64,000 nucleotides of DNA, taken from contig JAYKYS010000004.1 in the NCBI GenBank assembly GCA_036924285.1, forward strand, positions 15,222,001 through 15,286,000, read 5' to 3'. Under the pieces are notes generated by a model. The model worked only from the letters and a program-made list of their open reading frames with translations, ran no database searches and was not told the origin of the DNA. The stretch's first letter is position 1; every line of letters starts with the position of its first letter. A program made the translations under genes and the position numbers. Of this stretch, positions 1 through 10,993 are shown one piece after another. Source of the stretch: Asterella californica (Eukaryota; Streptophyta; Marchantiopsida; Marchantiales; Aytoniaceae).

Positions 1-170
1 CATCTTGTCTTCTGGGGCTTCTTCCGAGTCTTCTCAGCTTCTAGTGCAGTCACTACAAAGTGGACAGCAAGATCGAACTCCTCCTTCTTCGAATCTCTCC
101 CGATCGCTGGTCTTGAGACATGGGAAGACGTAGCCGCTGGCTGGAGAATTGAAGGAAGACCATAAAGCGT
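1..170 (-). mobile_element. Edge of a second copy of GAAGAC-rich element E
   Basis: These bases align by eye with about 27978-28146 of element E in the same orientation, including the shared stretch that on the minus strand encodes an EEFDLAV-like peptide and the 'ggaagaccataaag' junction. The copy breaks at 170, where the element D LTR begins, so D inserted into this second E copy. The rest lies left of the window. Confidence 0.6.
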
Positions 171-1546
171 TGTCGTGTCGTGGACCCGCTCCTATCTGAA
201 ATTCAGACTTTGATGCTTGTCCCTCCAAAGACACTCATGAGAAAAGCAAGTTAGGCCTCAGCTTACAGACTTTTGACACAATTTCAGATTTCCACTTTCA
301 TCGCATCAGTGGATAGAGCTCTTTGTCAGCACTCCATAGGCACTTCGTCTACTTCGTTTGGACGTCTAGTGGAGAAGTTACAAGACTCGAAAGATGGATA
401 AAACAAGTTAAGCTTCAGCTTATGGGCTTTTGGCACAATTTCAGATCTCCACTTTCATCGCATTAGTGGATAGAGCTCTTTGTCAACACTCCATAGGCAC
501 TTCCTCTACTTCGTTTGGACGCCTAGTGGAGAAGTTACAAGACTCGAAAGATGGATAAAACAAGCTAAGCCTCAGCTTACGGGCTTTTGGCACGACTTTG
601 GATCTTCACTTTCATCGCATCGATGAGTAGAGCTCTTTGTTAGCTTTCCATAGGCATTTTGTCTACTTCATTTGGACGTATAGTGGAGAAGTTATGCGAC
701 TCGAAAGAAGAGAAAATCAAGCTAGACCTTAGTTTACTCTGCTGACTGGGTATTTGCAGCTCCAAGCGCTATACTAAGGACGCAAGGGGCCTGCTTCCTC
801 ATTATTGAAGAAAACTTGTACGTACAGAGACTGATGTAAGGGGGCAACTTAAGAGGTCAACTTGTTTCTGCGATCTGTCGGTGGACGGTTTGAGGTTGAG
901 AAGTCCAATATACGCGCGCAAGGTGTCATTCGATTGATCTATGCAGGCTACGCACGGGTTAAGACGGTTGGTGAAGAGACGGATCGAGGGATGTGTTATG
1001 GGAGAAATTGAGACATAGGGAGAGGATTTTGGGGTGCTTCTGTGACATGTGGAGAAGAGTTATACCGTCCGGACCGTTTCGGAGTTCAAACTTGCTGTCT
1101 TTGGATCCATCGGGGTCAAAACTCCGAGTTCTTCAAGAAATTGAAGACGATACGAAGTTTCATTGGACGGTTTGGGAGTTCTAAGTGAAATTGGCTGGCA
1201 GAGAAGCGCTTATGTTAGATTTTCGTTCGCTTGCGACTTGAAGTTGGGTTGTTCTTTCCGGTCGGTGAGCCAAGCTCTTCGTTCTTGGTGCCTATGCGAT
1301 TAGGGAGTCTTCATCTATGCACATCAGAAGACCGTGTGTGGATCGGACTGTTGGTTTGGATGTGATGAGCGAGTTTGAGTCGCAGGGAGTTGATTTACGT
1401 CAATTTTTGTATCCTACGACCAAATTGCTTGCGTGGTTTTGCGAAGAGAACCCCAAACGGCTTGTTTGGAGTCTCGTTGGGTTTAGGATAGCTAGATCTA
1501 CCTACCAGAGAAGAGGGATATCAGATCAGGCGATCCATTTGAGCGG
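171..1546 (+). repeat. 5' LTR of element D, first part
   Basis: The LTR starts TGTCGTGTCGTGG, as do the LTRs at 21358 and 33590, and runs collinear with them to 1546. It is then interrupted by element B1 and resumes at 6694. The two parts together come to about 2.0 kb, matching the 2021 and 2023 bp intact copies. It contains three tandem copies of a roughly 158 bp unit (about 240-730) marked by repeated 'agagctc...ttgtca' and 'gactcgaaagatgga' blocks. The target duplication of D itself cannot be read because its 3' end is missing. Confidence 0.85.
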
Positions 1547-2323
1547 TGTCGTGTCGGATTTTACGTGAAAGATGTCCAAGAAAACGCGAGGTTCCTGGCT
1601 GTGGAGATGTTGTGTGCTGAAACATAGACAAGACAGAGAAAAACAACCACGAAAACGAATCCAACTCCAAATGTATGTACACTGCCGATTCTTCCTCCTA
1701 AGAGCACAGAAATGAGAAACAGACCAGAGCGATCTGTAACCTGCTTCAAAAGCCACTAAAAACAACCTCTGAATCACAACCCTGACCCAAAACCATCGAA
1801 GCGTAGCTCAAAGCAAGAGAAACTTCTCTTTGCTAACAAGAAGAGCCACAGCAGTATCACGCGATCCAAAACTAAGTCCAAACCACATCCATGTACAAGT
1901 TCTTAGCTAAAGCTAGCTACCACAAGCTGTATATAGCCAACCAGAACACTAACGAACTCAAAAGAGCAAAACCCGTAGCGAAGAAACCGAAAAAGGTCTA
2001 TCTGTGGACTTCCTCCTTTCGCCGAACGAACTTCAGATGTCGATAGGATCTCCTCTGCTGACTCCTTTAACCCAAGAAACCTCCAGATCCGACTCCCAAC
2101 AGCCGAGATATCGCCGATTTTTTGTCGCAGATGATCGAACCTTCAAAAACTCCTCCATGCGGCTTAAAACCGCACACACCGCACAAACGGATCGTCTAAA
2201 CTGATATCCGTCTTCTCTGGCAGATAGATCTAGCTACCCTGAACCCAACAAGACTCCAAACAAGCCGTTTGGAGTTCAGATCGAAGTCTGAATTTCAAAT
2301 AGGAGTCGGTCCACGACACGACA
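1547..2323 (-). repeat. 3' LTR of B1, internally deleted
   Basis: Only 777 bp against 1914 bp for the partner LTR. Both ends are present, but the middle is missing: at about 2270-2285 the sequence jumps from the 'gtttggagttc' block to the block just inside the far end. The same octamer gtttggag occurs at both deletion edges in the full LTR (about 5401 and 6632), so loss between short direct repeats is likely. Confidence 0.8.
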
Positions 2324-3391
2324 TCCACCCCCTCCTAACCTATGCATCCTCCGGTATGCACCAGAGATACTAACCAAGGAGTGGACCGACACGCACACTC
2401 GTTTTCATCTTGTCATCATCTCTCTCATCTCAGTCAACCTCATCCTCAAGGTTGCAACCTAATCGTCATCTTGAAGTTGCTATCCTGCCATGATCCTCCC
2501 TAGATCCATGCTTATCGACTTTTACCTCGAACCTCCCATCCAATCACCCCCTCTAAATCTACACATCTTTCAATATGCGAAGACATAGAATAAATAACCC
2601 ATCATACCACGAAAATGTCTTCATGCGCCATGTAGAACCTCACCGTCGAGGTTTTCGAACCAAGTGTCGTAGTAGACATCATCCGTCAATGCAATCATCA
2701 CCATATATCTGACTGTAATCCTCAACCTCAAATCGATACATGTCATCGTACCTAATTTTTTTTTTTTTTCTGAAAAAAAGAACCACACTCCTGCAAGGAA
2801 AATCCTCAACCGCAACCATCATTATCTCGCTGTACAATGATATCCCCCTAACCATCATTCTCCTTGATCTCTTCTTCAGAAAATCCTTACAACCTCCCAA
2901 GCATCATTCTCTCAACCTCAATCCTGAAAACATTTACAACCCCCCAAGCATCATCCTCCCAACCCTAAATCACCTTCAGCAATGGCTTCTCCTCTGTAAG
3001 CCATCCTTACCCATCATCCTATACTCGTAGTCTCGAGAGCATCCATCCATTCTCCTTCACCTTCAGCATGTCTGTCCTTGCCAATGATGCCAATGATGAC
3101 ATCATGGACTCCCCTTGTAGCTACATCCAAGACCTCATGTGATATGAACCCAACATGTGCATCTCGAATGTGCTCCTTCTAACCTCCTTTCACATCCATC
3201 ACTGTATCAATATCTGGTTGTTGTATGTCTGCAACCAGATCAACCATGTCCATTGTCTGCATCCCAACCATCTCCTCCGATTGTGAAGGATCGTCCTGCA
3301 TTGCCAGTTCAGGAAGAATAGTTTCCTGTTGAACTTTATCCTCCCCAGCTTGCTTCTCCGAAGAAATCTCTTCTTGTCCTTTCTTCTCGCT
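2324..3391 (-). other. B1 3' internal region, non-coding
   Basis: It lies between the gag stop and the 3' LTR. It starts with a 'caccccctcctaacc...cctccggtatg' block that is also found at 12788-12820 beside the integrase tail, so it is a shared 3' leader of this Ty3 group. It includes an A/T homopolymer run near 2756-2780. No pol motif is seen. Confidence 0.6.
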
Positions 3392-4612
3392 CTACACCGT
3401 GGATGCAATATCCAACTTGAGCTCGCTTAGATCCTCGTGCTCATCCAAATCATCCATATGGAGATCATGTTCAATCTCCTCCACCCTAGCACCATAACTT
3501 ATAGCTTCGATAGCTACAACTGCATGTGCCGCAAAGTAATCATCCACAAATTTCTTCATCCCTTCTTTACCAACGTTGGCTTGAAAGAGAGTACCTATAC
3601 TTGTGAAAGCAACTTTTCCATCCTCCCAAGAAATAGCCTCACGCTGCAAAGACTCTGTAAAATCGATGCAATCGTCCCGTTGATGATCAGTATCATCACA
3701 CCACGTACACTGATGTACCCAAGCTGGTTTGGGTACAAGTTCTGTCTTGTTCAACGATCCCTTACCCTCCAATCTAGCAACATGAGCTTGTAGATCTTGC
3801 ATCTTTTGCTGTAGGTCCTCGATGGTTGGATCCTTCTCCTCTACAACCACAACTAGAAGTTGAACCTCAGATACTACCTGAACTGGTGTGGTAGTCAGCA
3901 ATACAGGAGTCGACCTGGTAATGCTTTCTCTTGTATGTCTCCAGACAAGAAGCTCAACCGCTTTATGCACAACCTCCCAATTTCTTGTCAACCCTTCTTC
4001 TTCATCCCCATCCTACAGAAGTAGCTCCAACTGCTCTTGCCATGGTTCATCCGTAGCTTGAAGAAACAGCTCCGTCTTGTAGCTCTCCAAGGTTAGCTTG
4101 TCCACCCGAGGTAGTTGAGAGAATTGTCTCTTAAACTCTTTTAACAGCTCTGTAGGCTGTAAACCCTTGCTAGATCCGTTGACCCATCCCAAAAATGATT
4201 TCTTGGTTACTCGATCTGAGTTTCTCAAGAAATACTCCTCCATCAGCGCATGTGAAAATGCATCCCGGTTCCTCCCAAAATGCTTTGCTAGACCCTTCAC
4301 ATGCTCCCTTATCTTAGGCACCGCAACGAGTTCAAACGTCTCGATCATCTCCTTCTCTGATACTCGATCCAAATTCATCTCCGTCTTGTAACATCTCAAG
4401 TACTTTGAGATGTCTCCCCCATCAAATAGATCGGGCTTGTCGATCACCCTCTGAAGCACCTTCGTCCCCAAAGCCTCCTTTTGTTGGTTCTCTTGCTCTT
4501 GTCGCATAAACAAAGTGAAGGCTTGAAACAATCGTGCAGTTGTTGCATCCAACTGCATCCATGGTATACCCTCTGATCCGTCCATCCCGTCCATAGTCAT
4601 GACTCGTCCCAT
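3392..4612 (-). pseudogene. gag of B1 with one in-frame stop
   Basis: A single frame runs from ATG at 4612 to the TGA at 3392, broken only by TAG at 4015-4013. The first half (about 200 residues) is the helical capsid-type gag region, with a 'MIETFELVAVPKIREHVK' block that is also present in element D ('MIETFELAAAPEIRDFVK'). After the stop come a coiled stretch (VEEKDPTIEDLQQKMQDLQ) and one CCHC zinc knuckle, CTWCDDTDHQRDDC (C-x2-C-x4-H-x4-C), expected to bind element RNA. Gag would package the element RNA in cytoplasmic particles. The ATG start is the first in the frame and follows the 5' LTR by about 160 bp. There is no pol downstream. Confidence 0.75.
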
Positions 4613-4775
4613 CCTCCCATGATCCCAACCGTCTACAAATCCATCATCTCAGGTCCACAGCATCCTCTCGAACAACCAAATCCATCTTCATCTTCGTTCA
4701 TGATTGTTGATCTCCTCTTCCAAGTTTCAACACACAAATTTCCACCTCGGACCTTCACGTCGAGTTCACCACTGA

Positions 4776-6689
4776 TGTCGTGTCAGATTTTGCGTGAAAG
4801 ATGTCTAGGAAAACGTGAGGTTCCTGGCTGTGGAGATGTTGTGTGCTGAAACATAGACAAGACAGAGAAAAACAACCACGAAAACGAATCTTGCGATATA
4901 TACCAACTCCAACTATATGTACACTGCCGATTCTTCCTCCTAAGAGCACAAAAATGAGAAACAGACCAGAGCGATCTGTAACCTGTTTCAAAAGCCTCTA
5001 AAAACAACCTCTGAATCACAACCCTGATCCAAAATCATCGAAGCGTAGCTAGCTACCACAAGCTGTATATAGCCAACCAGAACACTAACGAACTCAAAAG
5101 AGCAAAACCCGTAGCAAAGAAACCGAAAAAGATCTATCTGTAGACTTCTTCCTTTCGCCGAACGGACTTCAGATGTCGATAGGATCTCCTCCGCTGACTC
5201 CGTTAACCCAAAAAACCTTCAGATCCAACTCCCAACAGCCGAGATATCACCAATTTTCGATCGCAGGTGACCGAACCTTCAAAAACTCCTCCCTGCGGCT
5301 TAAAACTGCACACACCGCACAAACGGATCATCTAAATTGATATCCGTCTTCTTTGGCAGATCGATCTAGCTACCATGAACCCAACAAGACTCCAAACAAG
5401 CCGTTTGGAGTTCCCCTTGCAAAACCACGCAAGAAATTTGGTCGCAGGTTGCAAAAAACTGATGTAAATCAGCTCCCTGTGGCTCAAACTTGCTCACCAC
5501 ACCCAAACCAACAATCCAATCCACGTATTGTCTTCTCCTATGCGTTGTATAAGACTCCCTGGTCGCGTAGGCACCAAGAACGAAGAGCTTGGCACACCGA
5601 TCGCAAAGAACAACCCAATTTTAAGTCGCAGACGATGAAAAACTTGACGCAAGCGCTTCCCTGCGAGCCAATTTCACTCAGAACTCCCAAACCGCCCGAT
5701 GAAAACTCGTATCGTCTTCAATTTCCTATAGAACTAGTTGTTCTGATCTCGATGGATCCAAGGACAGCAAGTTTGGACTCCGGAACGGCCCGAACGGTCC
5801 AACTCTCCTTCAAAGATAACTGAAAATCCCAAATCTGCTTCCTGCGTCTCCATTTCTCTCAGTACGCACTCCCCGATTTGTCTCTTCCCAAACCCTTTGA
5901 ACCAGTGCGTAGCCTGCACAGATATGAACCCAACGACGCCTTGCGCGCTTACATTGGACTCCTAAATCTCCCGAACCGTCCGTTGACAGGTCGCAAGTAC
6001 AAGCTAACCCCTAAGCTGCCCCCTTGTAACATTCTCTGTACGAACGAAGTTCTCTCAATAATAATGAAGCAGGCCCCCTGCGTATTTGATATACCGTCTG
6101 AAGTCTCAAATACCCAGTCAGCAAGTAAACTAGAGTCTAGCTTGATTTTTTCTCTTCTCGAGTCGCATAACTTCTTCACCAGAGTCCAAATGATGTAAAC
6201 AAGGTGCCCATGGAAAGCTGACAACGACCTCTACCCATCTATGTGATGAAAGTGAAGATCCGAAGTTGTGCCAAAAGCCCATAAGCTGGGGCCTAGCTTG
6301 TTTTCTCCATCTTTCGAGTCTTGTAACTTCTCCACTAGACGTCCAAACGAAGTAGACAAAGTGCATATGAAAAGTTGACAAGGAGCTCTATCCACTGATG
6401 CGATGAAAGAGAAGATCCGAAGTTGTGCCAAAAGTCTGTAAGCTGGACCTAGCTTGTTTTTTCCATCTTTCGAGTCTTGTAACTTCTCCACTAGGCGTCC
6501 AAACGAAGTAGACAAAGTGTCTATGGAAAGCTGACAACAAGCTCTACCCATCTATGCGATGAAAATGGAGATCCGAAATGATGTCAAAGGCCCGTAAGCT
6601 AGGGCCTAGCTTGTCTTTCTCATGAGTGTGTTTGGAGCGACAAGCATCGAAGTCTGAATTTCAAATAGGAGCCGGTCCACGACACGATA
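4776..6689 (-). repeat. 5' LTR of B1
   Basis: The 1914 bp LTR is minus oriented and shares both ends with the other B/D LTRs. Its inner end is followed on the minus strand by TCAGTGGTGAACTCGACG. Element D shows GGTGGTGAACTCGACC at the same point, so TGGTGAACTCGAC is the conserved primer-binding site. I could not assign it to a specific tRNA. Confidence 0.85.
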
Positions 6690-7326
6690 GCGATGTGTGC
6701 GGTTTTAAGCCGCATGGAAGAGTTTTGGAAGGTTCGACCACCTGCGACAAAAAATCGGAGATATCTCGGCTGTTGGGAGTCAGATTTGAAAGTTTTCTAG
6801 GCCAACAAAGTCAGAGAAGAAGATCCTATCGACATTTTAAGACCGTTTGGCAAAAGAAGAAAGTTCTCAGATAGATCTTTTCAGTTTCTTTACTACGAGT
6901 TTTGTCCTTTTGAGTTCGTTAGAGTTCCGGTTGGTTATGTACGGCTTGTGGGAGCTAGCTTTAGCTAAGAGCTTGTACATGGATGCTGTTTGGACTTGGA
7001 TTTGAATCGTGTGATGTTGGTGCAGCTCTTTTTGTCAGCAAAGAGAAGTTTCTCTTGCTTTGAGCTACGCATCGATAGTTTTGGGTCTGGGTTGGGATTC
7101 AAGGACTCATTTTAGAAAGTTTTGAAGCAGATTACAGACCGCTCTGGTATGTTTCTTAGCGTGTGTTCTTAGGGAGAAAGAACCGGCAGTGTATGTACAT
7201 TGAGAGTTGGTATGTTTGTTTTCATACATTTTTGTCTCTTTCTTGTCTCTGTTCAGCACACTACATCTCCACAACCAAGAACTTCGTGTTTTCCTAGACA
7301 TCCTTCACGCAAAATCCGACACGATA
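6690..7326 (+). repeat. 5' LTR of element D, second part
   Basis: It resumes after B1: the 4 bp duplication is 6690-6693, and the LTR proper continues at 6694 with TGTGTGCGGTTTTAAGCCGC. It ends CCGACACGATA at 7326, followed by the GTGGTGAACTCGACC primer site. The match to 22736-23378 and 34968-35612 is collinear. Confidence 0.85.
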
Positions 7327-7402
7327 CGGTGGTGAACTCGACCTGAAGGTCTGGGGTGGAGATTTCTTCTGTGTTTGAACCTTGAAGAAGAGATTGAGAG
7401 TC

Positions 7403-9137
7403 ATGAGCGAGGACGGGAACGGTGATGAGAACGGAGCTAGTGGTTCGGATGGATTGCCAAAGGTGTAGTTGGATCCGGCGACTGCATTGATGTTTCAAGC
7501 TTTCACAATATTCTTGCGTTAACAACAGTCCGATGAGCAGAAGGAAGCTTTGGCAACCAAGGCGTTGCAAGCGATGGCCAGTAAGATTGACCATCGATGG
7601 GAGAGATGTCTTAAGATATCTGAGACCTTATGTGAAGGAGATGGAGCTAAATCGGGTATCAGAAGATGAGATGATTGAGACGTTTGAGTTGGCAGCAGCT
7701 CCAGAGATTAGAGATTTTGTTAAAATGCTAATGAAGCATTTTAACAAGGATTGGGAGACGTTTGCTCGTGTTTTGATGGATGAGTACTTCTTGGAGGACT
7801 ATGATCGAGTCATCGAGAAGTCATTCTTTGAATGAGTTGAGCCTGAGGAAAGATTTACAAGCTACAGAGTTGCTCGAGGAGTTTGAGAAGCAGTTTTTAC
7901 AATTGACTAGGATGGAGAAGTTGACGTTGCAGTCCAACAAGACAGAGTTATTTCTTCCGGTTGTAGATGAGAAGCTGCAAGAGAAGGTAGAGGTACTTCT
8001 GGATGATCGGGAGGAAGATGATGGCTTGACCAGTAGCTGGAAGAAGGTTGAAGAAGTTGTTGGTCTGCTTACCAAGAGGAAGCGAAGACGAGAGAAGGTT
8101 CATGTCAGGAGACCGGCAGCAAGGTTGGATCCAACGATGTATCTGGTGCGATGGTATCGATCACCCACGCAGAGATTGTAAGGAGTTCATTGATACATTA
8201 AGGGATGATCTTCTGAAAGGATGGGAAGGTAGCGCTGAGGGATACTGCTGCACTTCTTCAATTCAACTTTTGGTAGAGGGTGGTTGAAGAAGTTGGTTGA
8301 GGACCACCTATCAGCGCAAGCAATTGCAATCGTGGAAGCTAGAACTTATGGCACAAGGGTTGAGGATCAAGCTGAGAGAGATTTCAATGAGCAGGTTGAG
8401 CCAAGTGGGTTATGGTCATCTGCCATCTCTCTGAAACAAAAAAGGAAGATGACACTTGAGACATTGTTGAGGACAACTGCTACGATCCGAAAGGATATTG
8501 GATGGGAGGAGCCGATAGAAGCTCTATCGGTGCATGCTTACATCGTCAAGAACCAACACGAAGTGTTGTTGGAAGAGAAGAGAAAGAGAGATTCAGAGGA
8601 TGTAGGGGAAGGAACTTCTTCCAAGAGAAAGTTCGTCAAGAGCTTCGGGATGCAAGAGCTCAAGATCTACCGATGGATGATGCTCCTTCTCCATCGAAAG
8701 AAAGAGCCAAGGAGTTTCAGAAGGAGAAGGGTAAGCTAGCTGCCTACAAATTGCAGTCATACATCGAGGCTTCAACAGACTTGAAAGGAGTCTTGGAAGA
8801 TCGCATTCTGAATGCGAAGGTGGAGTTTATCTTGAGTGAAGTTTTGGACATTGCTAAGCGCGAGTTTCATGATGTCATCATCGACATCATTAAACGGAAG
8901 CAACAGATTACGAGTGAGACTGATTTATCACATGCCTTTGATACTAAGATGTTTGTGATGAGGAGACAGAGCTTGCAAAGTGCAGTGTTTATTCTTCAGA
9001 GGAAGAAAGAGATCGAAGACGCATGGTACATTTTGAGGATGAAGAGGAGGATAGGAAACAAAGCTCAAGTCATTACAGTCACAATCACTGGGCTCGAGCT
9101 ACGACGGAGACGTTGGTGGAATCAGAGACTTGGATGA
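7403..9137 (+). pseudogene. gag of element D, frameshifted
   Basis: The frame opens at ATG 7403 (MSEDGNGDENG), 77 bp past the LTR. It is soon broken by TAG/TAA codons and shifts, after which the reading is carried by segments at 7533-7835, 7780-8181, 8048-8287, 8284-8739 and 8502-9137. Capsid-like blocks match B1 gag. A CCHC knuckle, CIWCDGIDHPRRDC, sits near 8130-8175. The 3' part (about 8560-9100) is Lys/Arg/Glu-rich and joins gag to the protease. The product would have been the particle protein of D. Confidence 0.65.
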
Positions 9138-9138
9138 G

Positions 9139-9567
9139 TCGGTGGTTGCTCTGATCGATCATGGATAAGAAATCAACATCATGTCGAAGGAGATGTACAA
9201 GAGGAAGAAGTGATCGATCGACACAGAGCATGGGTGGGTCATAAGAGCAGCCAACAACACAAGAAGAGATATGTCTGGAGCATGTCTAGACGTTAGAGTG
9301 CGCATAGGTGATGTTGCTATCGAGCAAAACTTCTTTGTTCAAGAAGCAACATCATACCCGCTCATTCTTGGTCAACCTTTCATCACAACGACTCGGATGG
9401 AGACAAGGGTACTAGACGACGGATCTGCTTATGCTAGGATCCGAAGTCAAGATGAGACGAGAGCGGTACAATTCTTGACTGTACCATCCAGTCACGAGCG
9501 CAATCGAGATCGTCTGAGAGAGAAATCGCTTCCAAGGGTGAGTGAAGAGTTCAAGGATTTTTGTTGA
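9139..9567 (+). pseudogene. Retropepsin-like protease remnant of element D
   Basis: The catalytic region reads ALIDHG-stop-EINIMSKEMY near 9152-9190. The pattern IDxGS is typical of gypsy proteases, with TAA replacing the Ser codon. It is followed from 9271 by the conserved distal block PLILGQPFITTTRMET (an ILGxPW-like flap partner). The enzyme would cut the Gag-Pol polyprotein. The stop in the active-site loop makes this copy inactive. Confidence 0.6.
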
Positions 9568-9786
9568 GTACCACTATAGAGCAGGATTGTGGTGGTGCGC
9601 AGGAGAAGATACTCTCGCTTGAAGGAGAAAGTGTCTTTTGTGCAGGGTTTGTTGGGTTTTTAGAGTGTGGGATTGCTATTTACAAGAAGGTAGAAGAGCT
9701 GAGAAGAAAAGAACAAAAACATTTGCGTGATGTTGAGTTGATGTTGAAAGAGTTGGGTGAGCTAGAAGGGGATGAATGAATTTCTG

Positions 9787-10730
9787 GTGTTTATGAAGAG
9801 GAGGGTTGGAGGATCCTTTGTGAGAGATCATGTCTATTGGATGGGAAGATATGGATAAGGTTGTGCAGATTCATTCAAGGGAGGTCTATTCCGTGATCGA
9901 GTCATTCCATGCACTGAGGTTCGAGTTGAGACGAAGTACAAGACAGTGGATAAGAAGGTAAAGTCAATTGCTGGTCCTTTGTCGGATGAAACAAACCAAC
10001 AGATGGATCGAGCTTCAAGGGAGAAGAGTTTGAGAGATCTTGCAATGATAAGACACAAGTTCACGGAGAAGACCCTTGAAGAGCTGAAGATTGGATCTGA
10101 TGGGTCTCTTCTACCAGAAGAGAGGATGTGCTCCAAAGAGATGCTTTCACGACATGGGAAAGCATTTGTCTTTGAGCCACATGAGATTGGGTGTGTAGAC
10201 CCGTATGTTGTTATCCCGATGGTTATCTTCACGGTATCGCATGTGCCATGGAACCTGAGACCAATTCCAGTACCGCGGGCTCACTTGCCTAAACTAGTGG
10301 AGTTGCTGAAGGAGAAGATGCAGATGAAGATCTTGGAGCCGTCGTTTGCACCGTATTCGAACAGATGGTTTACAGTGCATAAGAAGAATGGATCTCTGTG
10401 GTTCATCCAAGACATGCAACCGGTGAACGCATAATCAGAAATGCTAGGGTGGGACCGATTGTGGATGAGTTTGCTGAAGCGTTTGCAGGAAGAGCAATTT
10501 ACTCAATGAGAGATCTTTACTCAAGGTATGATCAGTTTCAACTAGCGGAGGAGAGCAGAAGCTTCACGACAATGAGGACACCTTTGGGGTTGGTTACGAT
10601 GTGTATCTTATCACAGGGAGCTACCAACTCGGTAGCACACATGATGAATGGGATGAATCGAGTTCTAAGGGACTTCATCCTTGAAAAGACGATGCCGTTC
10701 TTGGATGAGAGACAGGAATATATTCACTAG
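9787..10730 (+). pseudogene. Reverse transcriptase remnant of element D
   Basis: The first segment (to 10434) carries the gypsy RT entry blocks RPIPVPRAHLPKLVELLK, ILEPSFAPYSNRWF and VHKKNGSLWFIQDMQPVN. A frameshift near 10420 moves the rest to 10398-10730, with DEFAEAFAGRAIYSMRDLYS, TTMRTPLGLVTM and MPFLDE. The last is the YxDD-type catalytic box with its second Asp replaced by Glu. A further remnant of the frame (10742-10993) is no longer alignable to a named domain. Inactive. Confidence 0.7.
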
Positions 10731-10993
10731 GAATATCTTGGGTGAGAGACAGGACCGGTAGCAAGCTTGAGGGTCACATTTTTGGTTTCGTTGCCGGGAC
10801 CTCACTTGGAGGCTTGAGAGATATGTTTTGTGTGCAGTTTTACATCAGACGAAAAGACGTTATGAAAGAGCATATCGAGAGGATTTTTGGAGAGGCTAGA
10901 GCTACTGCCATGCTAGAGACCTTAGAGCCATTCGTGTATCCTGTTGTCATCTACGATGCATTTGAGGTCATCTTGTGCATTCTGTACACATAA

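Larger units (their letters stand above)
1547..6689 (-). mobile_element. B1: gag-only Ty3-type LTR element nested in the D LTR
   Basis: The 5143 bp element is bounded by inverted ends (TGTCGTGTC at 1547; GACACGATA ending 6689) and a 4 bp target duplication, GCGG (1543-1546) and GCGA (6690-6693), one base apart. The interrupted D LTR reads straight across. Its LTRs belong to the same family as D. Only a gag reading frame (minus 4612-3392) fits in the 2.45 kb interior; there is no protease, RT, RNase H or integrase, so mobility would have required proteins from a relative such as D. Confidence 0.85.
7327..10993 (+). mobile_element. Internal region of Ty3-type element D, 3' truncated
   Basis: The order primer site, gag, aspartic protease, reverse transcriptase is that of a Ty3/gypsy element. 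RNase H, integrase, polypurine tract and 3' LTR are absent, and coding similarity stops near 11.0 kb. Many stops and frameshifts show it is long dead. Confidence 0.75.

Noticed and set aside
2740..3030. Open plus-strand frame in B1
   Set aside because: Built on a poly-T run opposite the element's coding strand; no protein-like pattern.
10770..10815. GGTTTCGTTGCCGGGACCTCACTTGG as a second primer-binding site in plus orientation
   Set aside because: It resembles the element A primer region, but no LTR end precedes it and no element body follows. It may be a fragment, but is not supportable as a feature.
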